Shown piece by piece: positions 45,808 to 56,670 of a stretch of 64,000 nt of DNA. Within the stretch, counting starts at the first letter, position 1. Each line of letters begins with the position of its first letter. A model generated the notes under the pieces. The model was not told the DNA's origin. It saw nothing but the letters and a program-made list of their open reading frames with translations, and did not search any database. The stretch is from Hermodice carunculata (taxonomy: Eukaryota > Annelida > Polychaeta > Eunicida > Amphinomidae). The position numbers were made by a program, and so were the translations under genes. The DNA is taken from assembly GCA_964020975.1 (NCBI GenBank), contig OZ026612.1:55236579-55300578 (forward strand), read 5' to 3'.

Positions 45808-46377
45808 TAAAATTCTCTATTTATTCTACCACATGTACAACAGTGAAAAGGTGCTTAATGTTTCACTGCTTGGGGTTTCTGCAGAATGTTGTATCCCAGT
45901 TCCTGGAAAGTGCTGACGGCTGTAGTTGTGTACGTATTGCGTCCTGAGCAGAAGGAAAACACTTACATTTGAATTGAAGAATGTTGGGAGTTATTAGAGT
46001 GCAGTATGGCAAAAAAAAATGCTTGTTTACCGTAACCCTACAAATTCTACAAATTCTCTAAGTCCTGTACTTTTTTGCTCAGCTGACTAGTCTGTCAGCT
46101 GAACTTACAGGGTAATTAGTCATCCATTGTCTGTTGTCATCATCATCGTCTGTTTTGCCAGTTCACATTTTTGACTTCTCCAAAACTATCAGCCAGATCT
46201 TGTCCAAAATTGGTGGGAATCAACCTTGGATGGGTGTCTACTAAAATTTTGTACAAATGATATTGCTCCAACGATTTGTTTTTAAATCTTCCCTGAAACC
46301 ATGTAAGTCTATGGGGATGGCCATATATTTAGTATTCACATTTTGGACTTCTTTGCCAAAGCTGTCAGTTACTTTAA

Positions 46378-48581
46378 GGACAGGTAAGACACCAAAAATA
46401 AATCCCACTGTAGTCAATCCTAGCTCAAAATGTATTTGCGTTAGGATAACATATCATATATGTGTGTACTCTTCATACTCCAAAGAATTTATATGTTCCG
46501 TATTTGGGTGTCTGTGATGTTAATTGTTGAATAAACAATTGAAAGTTGACTGCAAAGCAAACATCGTCCCTGAACAGTTGGGGAGGTTGTCAATCAATTC
46601 TTGGCCAATCACAGGAAGAAAAGAGCCTTTGAAGTACGGAAAACTTATTCAGCGATCTGTCAAACGGCGACAGCGACAGTCTGGTTTCAAAGTGTGACAT
46701 CATGGAGGCGGCCCTTCCGGCCCCGTGACCTCAAGCCTGGCAACGAAATTTGTGTTGCCTTGCTTCGGTGGGGCTGCCTGCGGCCGCTCGTGGTCAGTGT
46801 ACGGATGGCGGGTTTGGTCTGCCGCCCCCTACCTCTTCACCCCGTTTTCAGGGATAGTGTTTTATTGTATTTACTCGTCTCCTATCTGTATACTTTATGT
46901 AGTTAGCTTGTTAGACTTGTCTTTACACTTCACTTAGTTAGCTTGTCATTATTGTGTCTCCCGGTGGAAGCCGGGGGACATATTGTTTAAGTGCCCGTTT
47001 CTTCCGCTTCTGCTTCTTCTTCTTGTCGTTGTTGTTGTTGTTGTTGTTCAGGTTCTTCAACACTTGGTTTCCGTGCGATAAGTCTTGAAGGACTTGACAG
47101 AATTTGATGAAACTTGGTAGGATTATGTATCTAGGCGAAACCTAGGTTGGGATTGTATTTGGGTGACCTTGACCTAATTTTCAAGGTCACAGGGTCACTT
47201 ATGTGAAATTGGTTTCCGTTCGATAAGTCATGAAGAACAAGATGGAATTTGATGAAACTTGGTAGGACTATGTATCTTGGCAAGACCTAGGTTGGGATTG
47301 TATTTGGATGACCGTGAGTGAATTCTCAAGGTCACAGGGTCACTTATGTGAAATTGGTTTCCGTGCGATAAGTCTTGAAGAACTTGATGGAATTTGATGA
47401 AACGGAGTAGGATTATGTATCTAGGCAAGACCTAGGTTGGGATTGTATTTGGATGACCTTGAGCGAATTTTCAAGGTCACAGGGTCACTTATGTGAAATT
47501 GGTTTCCGTTCGATAAGTCATGAAGACCGTGATGGAATTCGATGAAACTTGGTAGGATTATGTATCTAGGTAAGACCAAGGTTGGGATTGTATTTGGATG
47601 ACCTTGACCTAATTTTCAAGGTCACAGGGTCATTTATGTGAAATTGGTTTCTCTGCAATAAGTCTTGAAGAACTTGATGAAAATTGCTAGAGTAAATTAT
47701 CTAGGTGAGAGCTAAAATAGGATTGTAATTTTCAAGCAAACTTGGTCATTTGTAATTTGTTATCACCTGTACCTTATTCAGAGACCTAAGTGTTCCACCG
47801 GGAGACATTTGATTTTCTGTTGGAAAATCAGTCTGTTCTTGTTTTGTAGTTGTTTTCTCAATGAGTTTCATTTCTCTTTCCAACCTGAGCTTTGTAACGC
47901 TAGTTTGTGTGTTTTCTCTTGTGTTCACGTTTATGCTTATTTCAATGTGTTTATTTGTACTCTTATTTCCTCATCCCTGGGTTACGATAAAGTATCATTA
48001 TGTACATGGGTATCGTTGATTAGGGTGTCAATTGTTTTCCCCGCCTGTTTTTTGGTGTGAAGGACCACTGGGGTAATCCATCGCGGCACGGCCTTTGACG
48101 TTTGAAGGGACATCATCTGACGATTCCCGCTCCACTTGAACATTTAAAGTCTCCCTTCATTAGAATGCAAAACAAGCAAGATAACTATAAAGTAAACCAC
48201 TAAGGCTATGATATGTTACCATGTTTGCATCTTTTCCCTGCCCACAAGCATACTTTCGGCATGCTGCCTTATTTCGCATTGCCGCCCTGATAGTGATACC
48301 ACTCTCTTTTTGCCATGGGCCGTTGCTACCTGCAGCCACGTGACAGGCTGTTAAGTATGATTGATGGGTGGCATTGTTCCGTTTGGCGGCTGAAAACCAA
48401 AAGAATGACACATGGACGTTCGGATGTCCACATGCCTGTGTGGTTTTTGGCGTTTTTCTCATATTTCTACTTTAGTTAAAAGCTCGAAATTTTGACAACT
48501 AATAGAAAGGACATTCATCTTCTAAAAACCGTTAAAATTTCAAAATCAACCATGCAAAGGCTTTTGGTGTCTTAAGTGTCC
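46378..48581. mobile_element. 2.2-kb TTAA-flanked DNA transposon (middle layer)
   Basis: TTAA (46374-46377 and 48582-48585) flanks GGACAGGTAAGACACCAAAA at the left and the inverse of GGACACTTAAGACACCAAAA at the right (22 of 24 with TTAA). Removing it restores the outer element's CAGTTACTTTAAAATTGCAT. GC- and CpG-richer blocks at 46600-46880 and 48070-48460 stand out, but no transposase or domain is recognisable. Kolobok- or piggyBac-type target, non-autonomous. Confidence 0.75.
46955..47807 (+). mobile_element. TGTCTCCC-family element with 145-bp array (inner layer)
   Basis: Perfect 15-bp terminal inverted repeats TGTCTCCCGGTGGAA (46955-46969, complement 47793-47807). The left end also folds on itself (TGTCTCCCGG/CCGGGGGACA). 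After a CTTCTTCTTGTTGTTG leader, TTGGTTTCCGTTCGATAAGT recurs at 47064, 47209, 47354, 47499 and 47644, an exact 145-bp period, each unit ending CAAGGTCACAGGGTCACTTA. Non-coding. Confidence 0.85.
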
Positions 48582-49781
48582 TTAAAATTGCATAGAGACA
48601 CTTCTGCAGACCCCAAGACTTTAATTTGTTCAATAGATGACACTGTAATATATTGATTTTAATAAAGTGTTATGCGTAAAGCCATTTTTGACGTCCTTTC
48701 CAAAACTGTCACTTAGACTGTTCTGAAACTTGGTGGAAGTGTACCTTGTGGAAGGGTCAAATTAGGGTTATTCACTGGAAGACAATATTCTGTGTCCCAG
48801 ATTTTGAAGGATTTTTAAAATTTGGTTACTTACCAGTCAGTGCATACATACCTCTTCATTACAATGTAGGTCAATATGGATTGCAGTGGTAAGTCATATT
48901 TTGGACTTCTCCAAAATTGTCATCCAGATCCTCTTCAAACTTGGTAGCAAGGTACCTTGGGTGGGTCTGTGTCAAGTCGGTCATGCTCCAGTGATTTTTG
49001 ATTTTTCATGTTTTGTTTTTTTTTTAGCTGAGGTGACTCTTGTCAATCACCTGAGCTGTCATTATAGTCTGTCAATCTATCATCTGTTGTCCCTCCAGCC
49101 GTCCTTCATCTGTGCACAATTTTTATTTACAACTCTGAAACCGTTTGACAGATTCACTTCAAAATTGGTTGAAATGTACCTTCCCCAAAACCCCATTGCC
49201 AGTTGCTCTGAAATTGCATAGCTGCACTTCTTGGAACTCCTGGACCTTACTTTGTTCAACAGGTGGTGCTGTGATTTTTTCAAAGTTTCTCTGAATTTAT
49301 GATGTCAAAGCTGTTTTCGACTTCTGCAAGTGACACTCATATTGTTCTGAAAATTGATGGAAGTGTTCAGCTTGTGGAAGGGGTAAATAAAATAAGGTGT
49401 TCACCAGGTTGTATTAATCAGGATCCCTGATTTTTTATGAATTTGTCAATTTTGGAACTGGTCAGTTGATGCATGCAATGCTACTGATTCTCATGTAAGT
49501 ATATGGGGATTGCTATATATTTAGTATTCACATTTTGGGCTTCTTTGCCAAAACTGTCAACCAGATTTACATCAAACTTGGTCAGAATATACATTGGGTG
49601 GGTCTTTACCAGGTTTGTTTAAGTGGTCATGCATGCTATGATGATTTCTAAATTTTTTTTATCAATTTTTTGGTATTTTTTTCGGTAAAATATTTAAAAA
49701 GTATTCTCCAAAATGAAAGTCACAGGCCCATATCAGCCTCTGTAGCCAAGGTCAGCTGAGCACAGGACTGTTATAGTTCTC

Positions 49782-50828
49782 TATTGGTAGAAGTAAATAC
49801 TTTTATATGACTGTTTTAATATTTTTGTATACAGTGTATATAGTTGTGACACCCCCCCCCCCCCCATTATTATAGAGTATTCCGAGATGTTGTATGTTCT
49901 ATGCAGCTAGTTACTTGATGGATTACTGGATGACACTCAGGACTGCTTTATTGGAGACAATAGCCTCCACAAATAGACCATGTATCATGTGTCTGAAAAA
50001 GATGGATACCTTGTAAGTCAAGAAATGGTTTTGCTAGATGAACAGTAATTGTGAATTACATGATCTGTGATGAAGTATAATATGACAAATAAGACTTGAA
50101 AGCAGACTTGAAGCAGGTCATAGCCTTTCCTACCCTGAATCAATGAACAATAGGTACACCTGCAGTGTTCCATTGAAATTTCTGGGCCCATAATAGACAT
50201 TTTTGTTATTGTCATCATGATCATATTTTCTATACAATAAAAGTTCGATAATCCAAATGGTGTTGTCTTACATGCTCTCTGTCATGGAGACATTGATTGG
50301 ATGATGATACGTTTAGCTTCAGGGCAGCGTATGAACTGTTTGACTTATCATTTACAAACAGTTACCCACCTTTCAACTCTAGGCCATGAAGTGCTTGTAT
50401 TTTTGTGAACAAAATATGTGAATCAAATGCATGTATCTAGATTTCTGTCCTTTTTTATTTCAGTTATTAGCTTTTAACTTATTTTTGTTTCTAAATTTCA
50501 CATACATGTCAGAATAATGTATTCATGATTTGGTTTTTGATGTCATGCTAAAAGACCAAAAAAGAAAAAAAGAAAAAGAAAAAAAAAAAAAAGAAAAATT
50601 GAAATTTCTGATTAAAACTTTTATGGACTGCAGAAATTGAACCATATACATGTACCTCTTACAAAAATTGAGATTTTTCTACAGCCACAACTGTGCTCTT
50701 TCATTTTTCATGATAAAAGAACAGGTTCCAATGTTGGTGTTTGAGCCATTCTTTGCTTTCACTAAAAAAATTCTGATTTTTTTAAAATGACCAACTGGAA
50801 AATAGAATTTTGCAAGATATGCTGAAAC
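49782..50828. other. No gene recognised
   Basis: A C-run lies at about 49855-49865 and an A/G-rich tract at 50559-50598. No exon recognised. Confidence 0.4.
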
Positions 50829-51046
50829 TTGGTAATTTTGCATCAATCAACATTTCTAGTTTTAGATTATGTAAAGTTGACATGAGTTGGTATGAACTTA
50901 GCTTTAGCGTATACATGTATATAGAGAGAAATATGGAACAAAGTTGCATTTTTCTGTGATAAATTGGTAATTTTGCATCAATCAACATTTCTAGTTTTAG
51001 ATTATGTAAAGTTGACATGAGCTGGTGTGAACTTAGCTTTAGCATA
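50829..51046 (+). repeat. 135-bp duplicated unit, second copy interrupted
   Basis: TTGGTAATTTTGCATCAATC starts at 50829 and 50964. The first unit is complete to 50963. The second stops at 51046, and its missing tail (TATAGAGAGAGAAATGTGGA onwards) resumes at 56007-56052 after the large insertion. Confidence 0.85.
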
Positions 51047-51059
51047 CCTATCTGTACAT

Positions 51060-51530
51060 TTTCCGTGGAATTCCAAGGAAAATGTCCGAGGAAAAAAACC
51101 TCGGAGTATTGGAACGCCATTTTCCGAGGTAAAACTCTAACATGAAAATGGTACAAAAAGGAGTAAGGGTGTAGTTTTGGCAGTCCTCATACAATGTCCG
51201 AGGTTTTCCTCGTACACATGTCCGAGGTTTTCCTCGTACACATGTCCGAGGTTTTCCTCGTACACATGTCCGAGGTTTTCCTCGTACAATGTCCGAGATT
51301 CTTTATGTATTCCGAGTATATTCCGAGCAGGTCTTACAGTTTGTCCGAGGTATTCCTCGGACAGTGTGGGTGCTGCTTGGAAGTTATCCGTAGTATTTCT
51401 CGGACATTGATGTCCGAGGTGGCTCGGACATACACCTCGGACCTTGTCCGAGGTGGCTTGGACATACACCTCGGACCTTGTCCGAGGTACCTCGGACATG
51501 CACTTCGGACTTTGTCGCAGGCGGCTTCGA
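51060..51530. repeat. TCCGAGG word cluster with 24-bp tandem core
   Basis: 51196-51300 is a tandem repeat of TGTCCGAGGTTTTCCTCGTA plus CACA, about 4.5 units of 24 bp. On both sides the word TCCGAGG and its complement alternate at 10-40-bp spacing (for example CCTCGGACCTTGTCCGAGG twice). The strand can form many small hairpins. Translated ORFs (CPRFSSYT repeats) are artefacts of the repeat. Confidence 0.9.
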
Positions 51531-53079
51531 TGGGCATGAGGTCCTAGTAGGAGACAGGTCGCCCTTGCCTGCTTTTTCAGATGCAGACCTCTCTGTGTGG
51601 AGTAAATATCACTGAACTTGGTTGCAACTTATACCAAGAAATGTGTTCAGAGCAGATGCAGGCACTCAGCCAGATGAATACAACAGCCTTTCTAAAAAAA
51701 AAGCAAAATGAACAAGAGTAGAACAGTGCACACAATGCAAAAGTTTTTTTTTAATAACCACATGACCAATAAGAGAAAATGTTATAGAAAGCCTCCATTT
51801 CACCATTACTTTTCTTCTAAAAGAATAATGAATAAAAAACAAGAAGACAGAACTATTGTTTAATAATGCATATGTATTTTGGTAAAATACACAGTTTGAC
51901 CATTATGTTAGAAAAAGTGTTTACTTTTCGCCCCCCTTCAACGGAGGGCCATAAATATCGTACAGTCCAGAGTTCAAGATTCAGATTCATTATCCTAGGT
52001 TGCAGCTGCTTGCTATTGAGTGGATGGTCTCACAACTACTAGCAACTTGCTCTTGATGTCCCCATTTGTGGTGTTAGGGTATGTTTCATGTACCAGTTCT
52101 GGAAAATAGAAAACAAATTTGAAGGGCACAGGAAAATGAAATGTTTAAAACGTAACATTTACATATTGTCAAAAAGTTTGGTTTAAATATGTTGCTAAAG
52201 GTTCCTCTTTTTACCTCACTATATGCAGAATGGTTCATGATTTTTCAAAGTTCATTGTATATATGGGTTTTGATTGACAATTTAAAATACATTTCACTGC
52301 CTGAGTATTTATACAAAATAAATTGACCACTCATGGATGTGCAGACTTTTCCATGCTTCCGTATTTTACATACATGTTTAAAAGTCTTACAGTAACTTGA
52401 CCGATACAATATGCAATGACCCTGGTTATGCTCATTATTTTCTCTTTTTTTTTTTTTAAACAAAATTACCCCTACAAACTTGACCCTGGTCCAGCACTAT
52501 AATTTTTTAAAACAAAATTACCGCAACAAACTTACATTTTCAAATTAGAAAACTTTTCATTTTCAAGATATTCTTTTTTATATGCTTCTCTAAGGAAAAT
52601 TGCAGGCCCAGATTACATGTTATAAATATCTTTATGTAAGCAGTCACACAATAAAAGGCAGAAACAGTAAATTACTTTACAGAAATAAAAATAGAATACA
52701 ATGAAATAGTTTGGTTATTTGTAATTTCCACAAGGTTCAAAATTGCATTTTAACCTTGGCCTTTGGCAACTTCAACATGCTAGATGTAAAGTTTGGACAA
52801 AAATGTCATGTCATATATTCACAATAAAGACCACATCAGATGGACTGGGTATAAGCCAGGAAAACTTCGCGGGTGACAATGACATCTCTTCTGGAAAAGC
52901 TGGACTAAGAGGCTGAATCTACAATCAGGTGATATGTACCTGTTACAGTTCAGGACCTGCATTCAAGTGGAACTTTTCTTACCAAATATAATATTCAACT
53001 TGGATAGATCATCAAAACCACTTCTTTTTTTTCTTTTTTTTTTCTCTCTTTTTTTTTGCTTCCCTCCATTTGTTGTGGA
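51531..53079. other. Interior of the large TIR element, no gene recognised
   Basis: AT-rich, with poly-A and poly-T stretches and no ORF of note. Confidence 0.45.
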
Positions 53080-53350
53080 ATTCCACTGGAATACCACTGG
53101 GTTTCCACTATATTAATAGAGTGGCATTTCAATGGAATTTTAGTGGATTTTCAATGAAATTCATTGAAATTCCACTCCAATATTGTTGAATATTTCCATT
53201 GGAATACTAGTGACACTTCACCAGTGGCATTCCACTACAATACCAATGGCATTCGACTGGAATACCAGTGGCATATGTGGGCACTGAAATACATGTACCA
53301 GTGGTATTTCACTTGAACTGACATTCCATTGGCATGTCAGTGGAAATGTA
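53080..53350. repeat. TTCCACTGGAATACC word cluster
   Basis: About 16 degenerate copies of ATTCCACTGGAATACCAGTG or its complement in ~270 bp, each a near-palindrome. Not tandem in fixed phase. Confidence 0.75.
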
Positions 53351-55211
53351 CTTTGAACACATTACACTGTTTATTTTAGTGGCAAGTGGTCCTTTCTATT
53401 AATACCAATATTCAAGTAAACAGTTGCCTACTCAATTGATATTCACTACAATATTTAATTTCTTCAATCATGGAAGTGAAAGATGTTGATGCATGTTAAT
53501 TTGTATATATATATATCTGGCAGCTCAGTACAGGCATCTCATAATGTTTATCAACATACATGTAGCTTTGTATATCTGCTGGGCTCTAATTAGTTACAGC
53601 CAGGCCCGCTATGGTCTGGGTGTGCTAAATATGGCTGACCATGAAGAGGGTTTTAGAGACTGTACAGATCCCAGCTCACAATACAATGGAGGGTCATATA
53701 CTGTGAAAGTTGAATTCTTTGTGATCCACTCCCCACAAACTGAATAATATTCATGAACATTACGGGGTCTGCTTAAATTTATACTTACTTGGGTGTCTTG
53801 TGCCATCAATGATGCCAAAGTAGTCCTTTGTGTTATCACCACAGCCCATGTGGGTCTGTCTCTTTGTATGAGAGTCCTGCACTCAAGTTGCTGTTGGTAG
53901 CTGGACAAATTTCAAACTACACCATGTATACCACTTGGAGCTGAGGTTTGAGCTTAAGCTATCCACATGCCTGCCAGTATGCTATAATGTCCTTGTAGCC
54001 ATGATTATCTTCCCAAGATGCTGCCTTGTAACACACGTACTTGACAATGAGCCCGCCATAGCTATTTTAAATCTGAGGCTGACCACCAGGCAGGCCCTCT
54101 AAGCCAATCAACCACCAGTATTAAGTGGAGGAGTCAGGGTGACTGGTAGTGGCAGTTGAAACTTGATCCCTGTGCTCTGACTGGGTGATGCTACATATAT
54201 ATTTAGGCACAATGAGCATGATCAAACGTAATCCACATAATCACCAAAACCCGGGGAATGGATGTGATTTATGCTGTTTTTTTTTAATTTAATTTAATTT
54301 TATTTTATTTTTTATTTTTAAAGAAAAAAATTGTCTGGTAAACTGCTAAAATTCCAAGTATATGTTTTTAGAACACCCCATGTCCATAAAGTGACAATAT
54401 TTTGACTTATTTATCAAGAGTTTAATGATTCAAACGTGCTATTTTTGTTTATTGGTTGTCAACAAAGTGACAATGTCTGGTCACAAAAATGTCTTTGATT
54501 AACTTACTATTCATGGCATCTTTAACAGGAAAGTGAGAATTAATTATTTTTTGACCATGACAATGACGTCATAATGTTGGTTTGAGTACATTGTTATTAT
54601 TATTAAGATAAGCTAAATTTCACTGGAAAAATATAAATTCCAATGGAATTTCTACACTTAGAGACTTGTAATTAACACTTGTGCTTTCCTGTTTGTAAAG
54701 TGTACATATGATGAATACATAGAAAGCCAATGATTTTAAAAATTTGTATTTACCAAAACATAATCAATTATGGTCAACCATGATATTACAATCCACAGTT
54801 AAACAGGGTGTGCCATACATGTAGCAATATGTGTATTGCAGTTCTAGGAATGTGTCATCATAAGCTCCATTACTCATAAGTTGGCATGATATACATTAAC
54901 AGTGCAACTTGCAGGGTCTGGTTTTAATGTGAAAATAAACGATGGGAGCTAGAGAATGACAAGGTGATTCTCCAAGATTAAGCTATTTGGAATCAGATAC
55001 ATATATTCATATGATTTTCATCCTGGATTCCTAATTTTTAACCTTTTTATGGAGACATTACCACCCCTGGAGGTACTGAAACAGAACTGATTCCTGGTCA
55101 AATACACGGAGGACCATAGTTATAAAACTGTCAAGCGAATATAGTGTGACATATTTTGAGCTCATAGCTAATTGGGTCAGACATTAAATCCCAACTTTGA
55201 AATTAAGAAAT
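53351..55211. other. Interior of the large TIR element, no gene confirmed
   Basis: ORFs overlapping on both strands at 53493-53908 were considered. Neither has a recognised domain. 54275-54325 is an A/T simple tract. Confidence 0.4.
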
Positions 55212-55390
55212 AGCAATGGTCTCATGGTTCAACCATGAGACCATTGCTGACCATTGCCTGGAAGGTTATTGCCAGGACCACTGCCCACCACTTCCCACCA
55301 TTGCCATAAGATTTACTGCAAAGATCACCGCCAACCTTGACCATCAATTCTAGAGCTCCAACCATTGTGTACCATGGTCAGCGATGGTAC
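55212..55390. repeat. ACCATTGCC word cluster with perfect hairpin
   Basis: AGCAATGGTCTCATGGTT (55212-55229) pairs perfectly with 55231-55248 around a single base. CCATTGCC, CCACTGCC, CCACTTCC and complements then recur to about 55390. Confidence 0.8.
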
Positions 55391-55689
55391 CAGGGTTAAC
55401 ATTTCAGTGGGGTGAGGCATGTTAATGTATTGTTTATACAACCTCACCTGTGAATATTACAATGAATATGTAATATGTAAGTTCTAAATATCTTTTCATC
55501 AGCAAAAATAAGCATACAAAGAAACAAATTAAATAGAAATGAATTGTTAAACACAGCTGTATTATTCTGTTTCTTCTCACTGACATGTGTATATTGGAGC
55601 TGCAAATGTTCTAAGTCTGCTTTTCTGGGTTGTAATTTTTATAAGTCCAAATTTTCAAGCTGAAAAATCTCTTAAGTTCCTATGTCTGA

Positions 55690-55998
55690 GCTGAAAATTT
55701 TCTAAGTGTTGAATGTGGCAAGTTTTCCAAGCCAAATTTTACCCAAGTCCTATATGTCCGAAGTTTTCCGAGCCAAATTTTATCAAAGTCCTGCATGTCC
55801 AAACTCTTCCGAGCCAAAATTTAACAAAGTCCTGCATGTCCAAGCCTTTTCCGAGATACTTCCGAGGACACATTCCGAGGTTTGTAACGGTTCCGCGGAA
55901 AATTTTCAACTCTGCAGATTTTTCCATGGAAAACCGCGGAAGTCCGAGGTTTTTCCACGGAAAACCTTGGATGTCCGAGATATTCTGCGGAAAATCTA
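55690..55998. repeat. TCCGAGG/TTTTCCRYGGAA cluster at right end
   Basis: First, three ~50-bp units (GTCCNAANNNTTCCGAGCCA then AATTTNANCAAAGTCCTGCA). Then palindromic TTTTCCACGGAAAACC, TTCCGCGGAAAA and GTCCGAGG words. Word usage mirrors the left end of the same element. Confidence 0.85.
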
Positions 55999-56349
55999 CA
56001 GCCGGGTATATAGAGAGAGAAATGTGGAACAAAGTTGGATTTTTCTGTGATAAATGTTATGCAGTGCACTTGAAGCTTTAATGCGTATCCTATTACACAT
56101 GTACCATGGGTTTCTTGTGTAATTAATTCCACAATATCAAACATAGTAGGGTTTCTTGTGTGATTAATTCTCAATATCCAACCTGCTAAAACCTGTACTG
56201 TGATATAACTCTTGGTGGTGAAGATGGGAATTGTTGCTTAGGTTACAACGTAGCTACTTAAGTACGTGTGTGTTGGGGGCCTAGCTGGGATTCAATTCCT
56301 GGATAACTAGTAACATGAAAGTTGATTGGTGTTTAGAATGTTTGATTAA

Positions 56350-56475
56350 CCCTTTTCCCTTGAATTAAGACTGTGTCAATAGATTTTCTTAGCATGTGGG
56401 GGAGGGAGGGCACTATGTACCTGACCTATGGCAAAGAAAACTCTTGATGTGGGGCATGTTATCTTAAATGAATGT
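56350..56475 (+). mobile_element. TTAA-type hairpin MITE, family A, truncated
   Basis: TTAA (56346-56349) is followed by CCCTTTTCCC, GAATTAAGACTGTGTCAATA and the arms TTTTCTTAGCATG/CTATGGCAAAGAAAA, then GTGGGGCATGTTATCTT, after which homology stops. The right end is missing. Confidence 0.7.
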
Positions 56476-56670
56476 ATCTTGGACTTAAAAAAATCATCTT
56501 TGACATGGAATATTAAATGAAGAAAGACACCTTATACTCAGCTGCATGTAAAAGTGTCATGAAAAGGCACATTGTGAATCCTATCACCAGTTACTCACCA
56601 GAGATAGACTGAGCATCTGTGTAGGTATGTACTTGATGCAACACCTGAAAATTGGAGTTGACTCTGTCTT

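Larger units (their letters stand above)
46077..49781 (+). mobile_element. AGCTCAGC-family element, interrupted (outer layer)
   Basis: The 5' hairpin is at 46077-46103 (GCTCAGCTGACTAGTCTGTC then AGCTGAAC). Core sequence runs to 46377, breaks, resumes at 48582 (AATTGCATAGAGACACTTCT, matching the family's TTGCACAGGGACACTT) and ends near 49781 with GGTCAGCTGAGCACAGGACT and GTTATAG. A second, diverged hairpin (AGCTGAGGTGACTCTTGTCA and ATCACCTGAGCT, 49026-49057) with its own leader marks another copy joined or nested in the 3' half. Confidence 0.7.
51047..56006. mobile_element. 4.96-kb TIR element with TCCGAGG-rich ends
   Basis: Flanked by TA (51045-51046, 56007-56008). The ends share, inverted, TACC, then CTGTA, ATTTTCCG and GAAT in register over ~26 bp. 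The neighbouring intact 135-bp unit supplies an uninterrupted counterpart of the insertion site. Subterminal zones (51060-51530, 55690-55998) are dense in TCCGAGG/CCTCGGA and TTCCGCGGAA-like words. The interior holds two further word clusters and no recognisable transposase or other gene. Family not recognised. It could also be a composite of smaller elements sharing these ends. Confidence 0.7.

Noticed and set aside
48160-48462. 100-codon minus ORF in the TTAA transposon
   Set aside because: Cys- and His-containing, but with no THAP, zinc-finger or transposase spacing that I can recognise.
51137-51547. Overlapping 77-120-codon ORFs with CPRFSSYT-like repeats
   Set aside because: Repeat peptides arise from the 24-bp TCCGAGG tandem array, and both strands are open for the same reason.
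53609-53908. 99-codon minus ORF and overlapping plus ORF at 53493-53747
   Set aside because: No domain or clear splice context. Both lie inside the large TIR element. Kept only as unexplained.
55706-56174. Several 97-122-codon ORFs on both strands
   Set aside because: They lie in the right-hand word cluster. There is no domain, and all frames are equally open.
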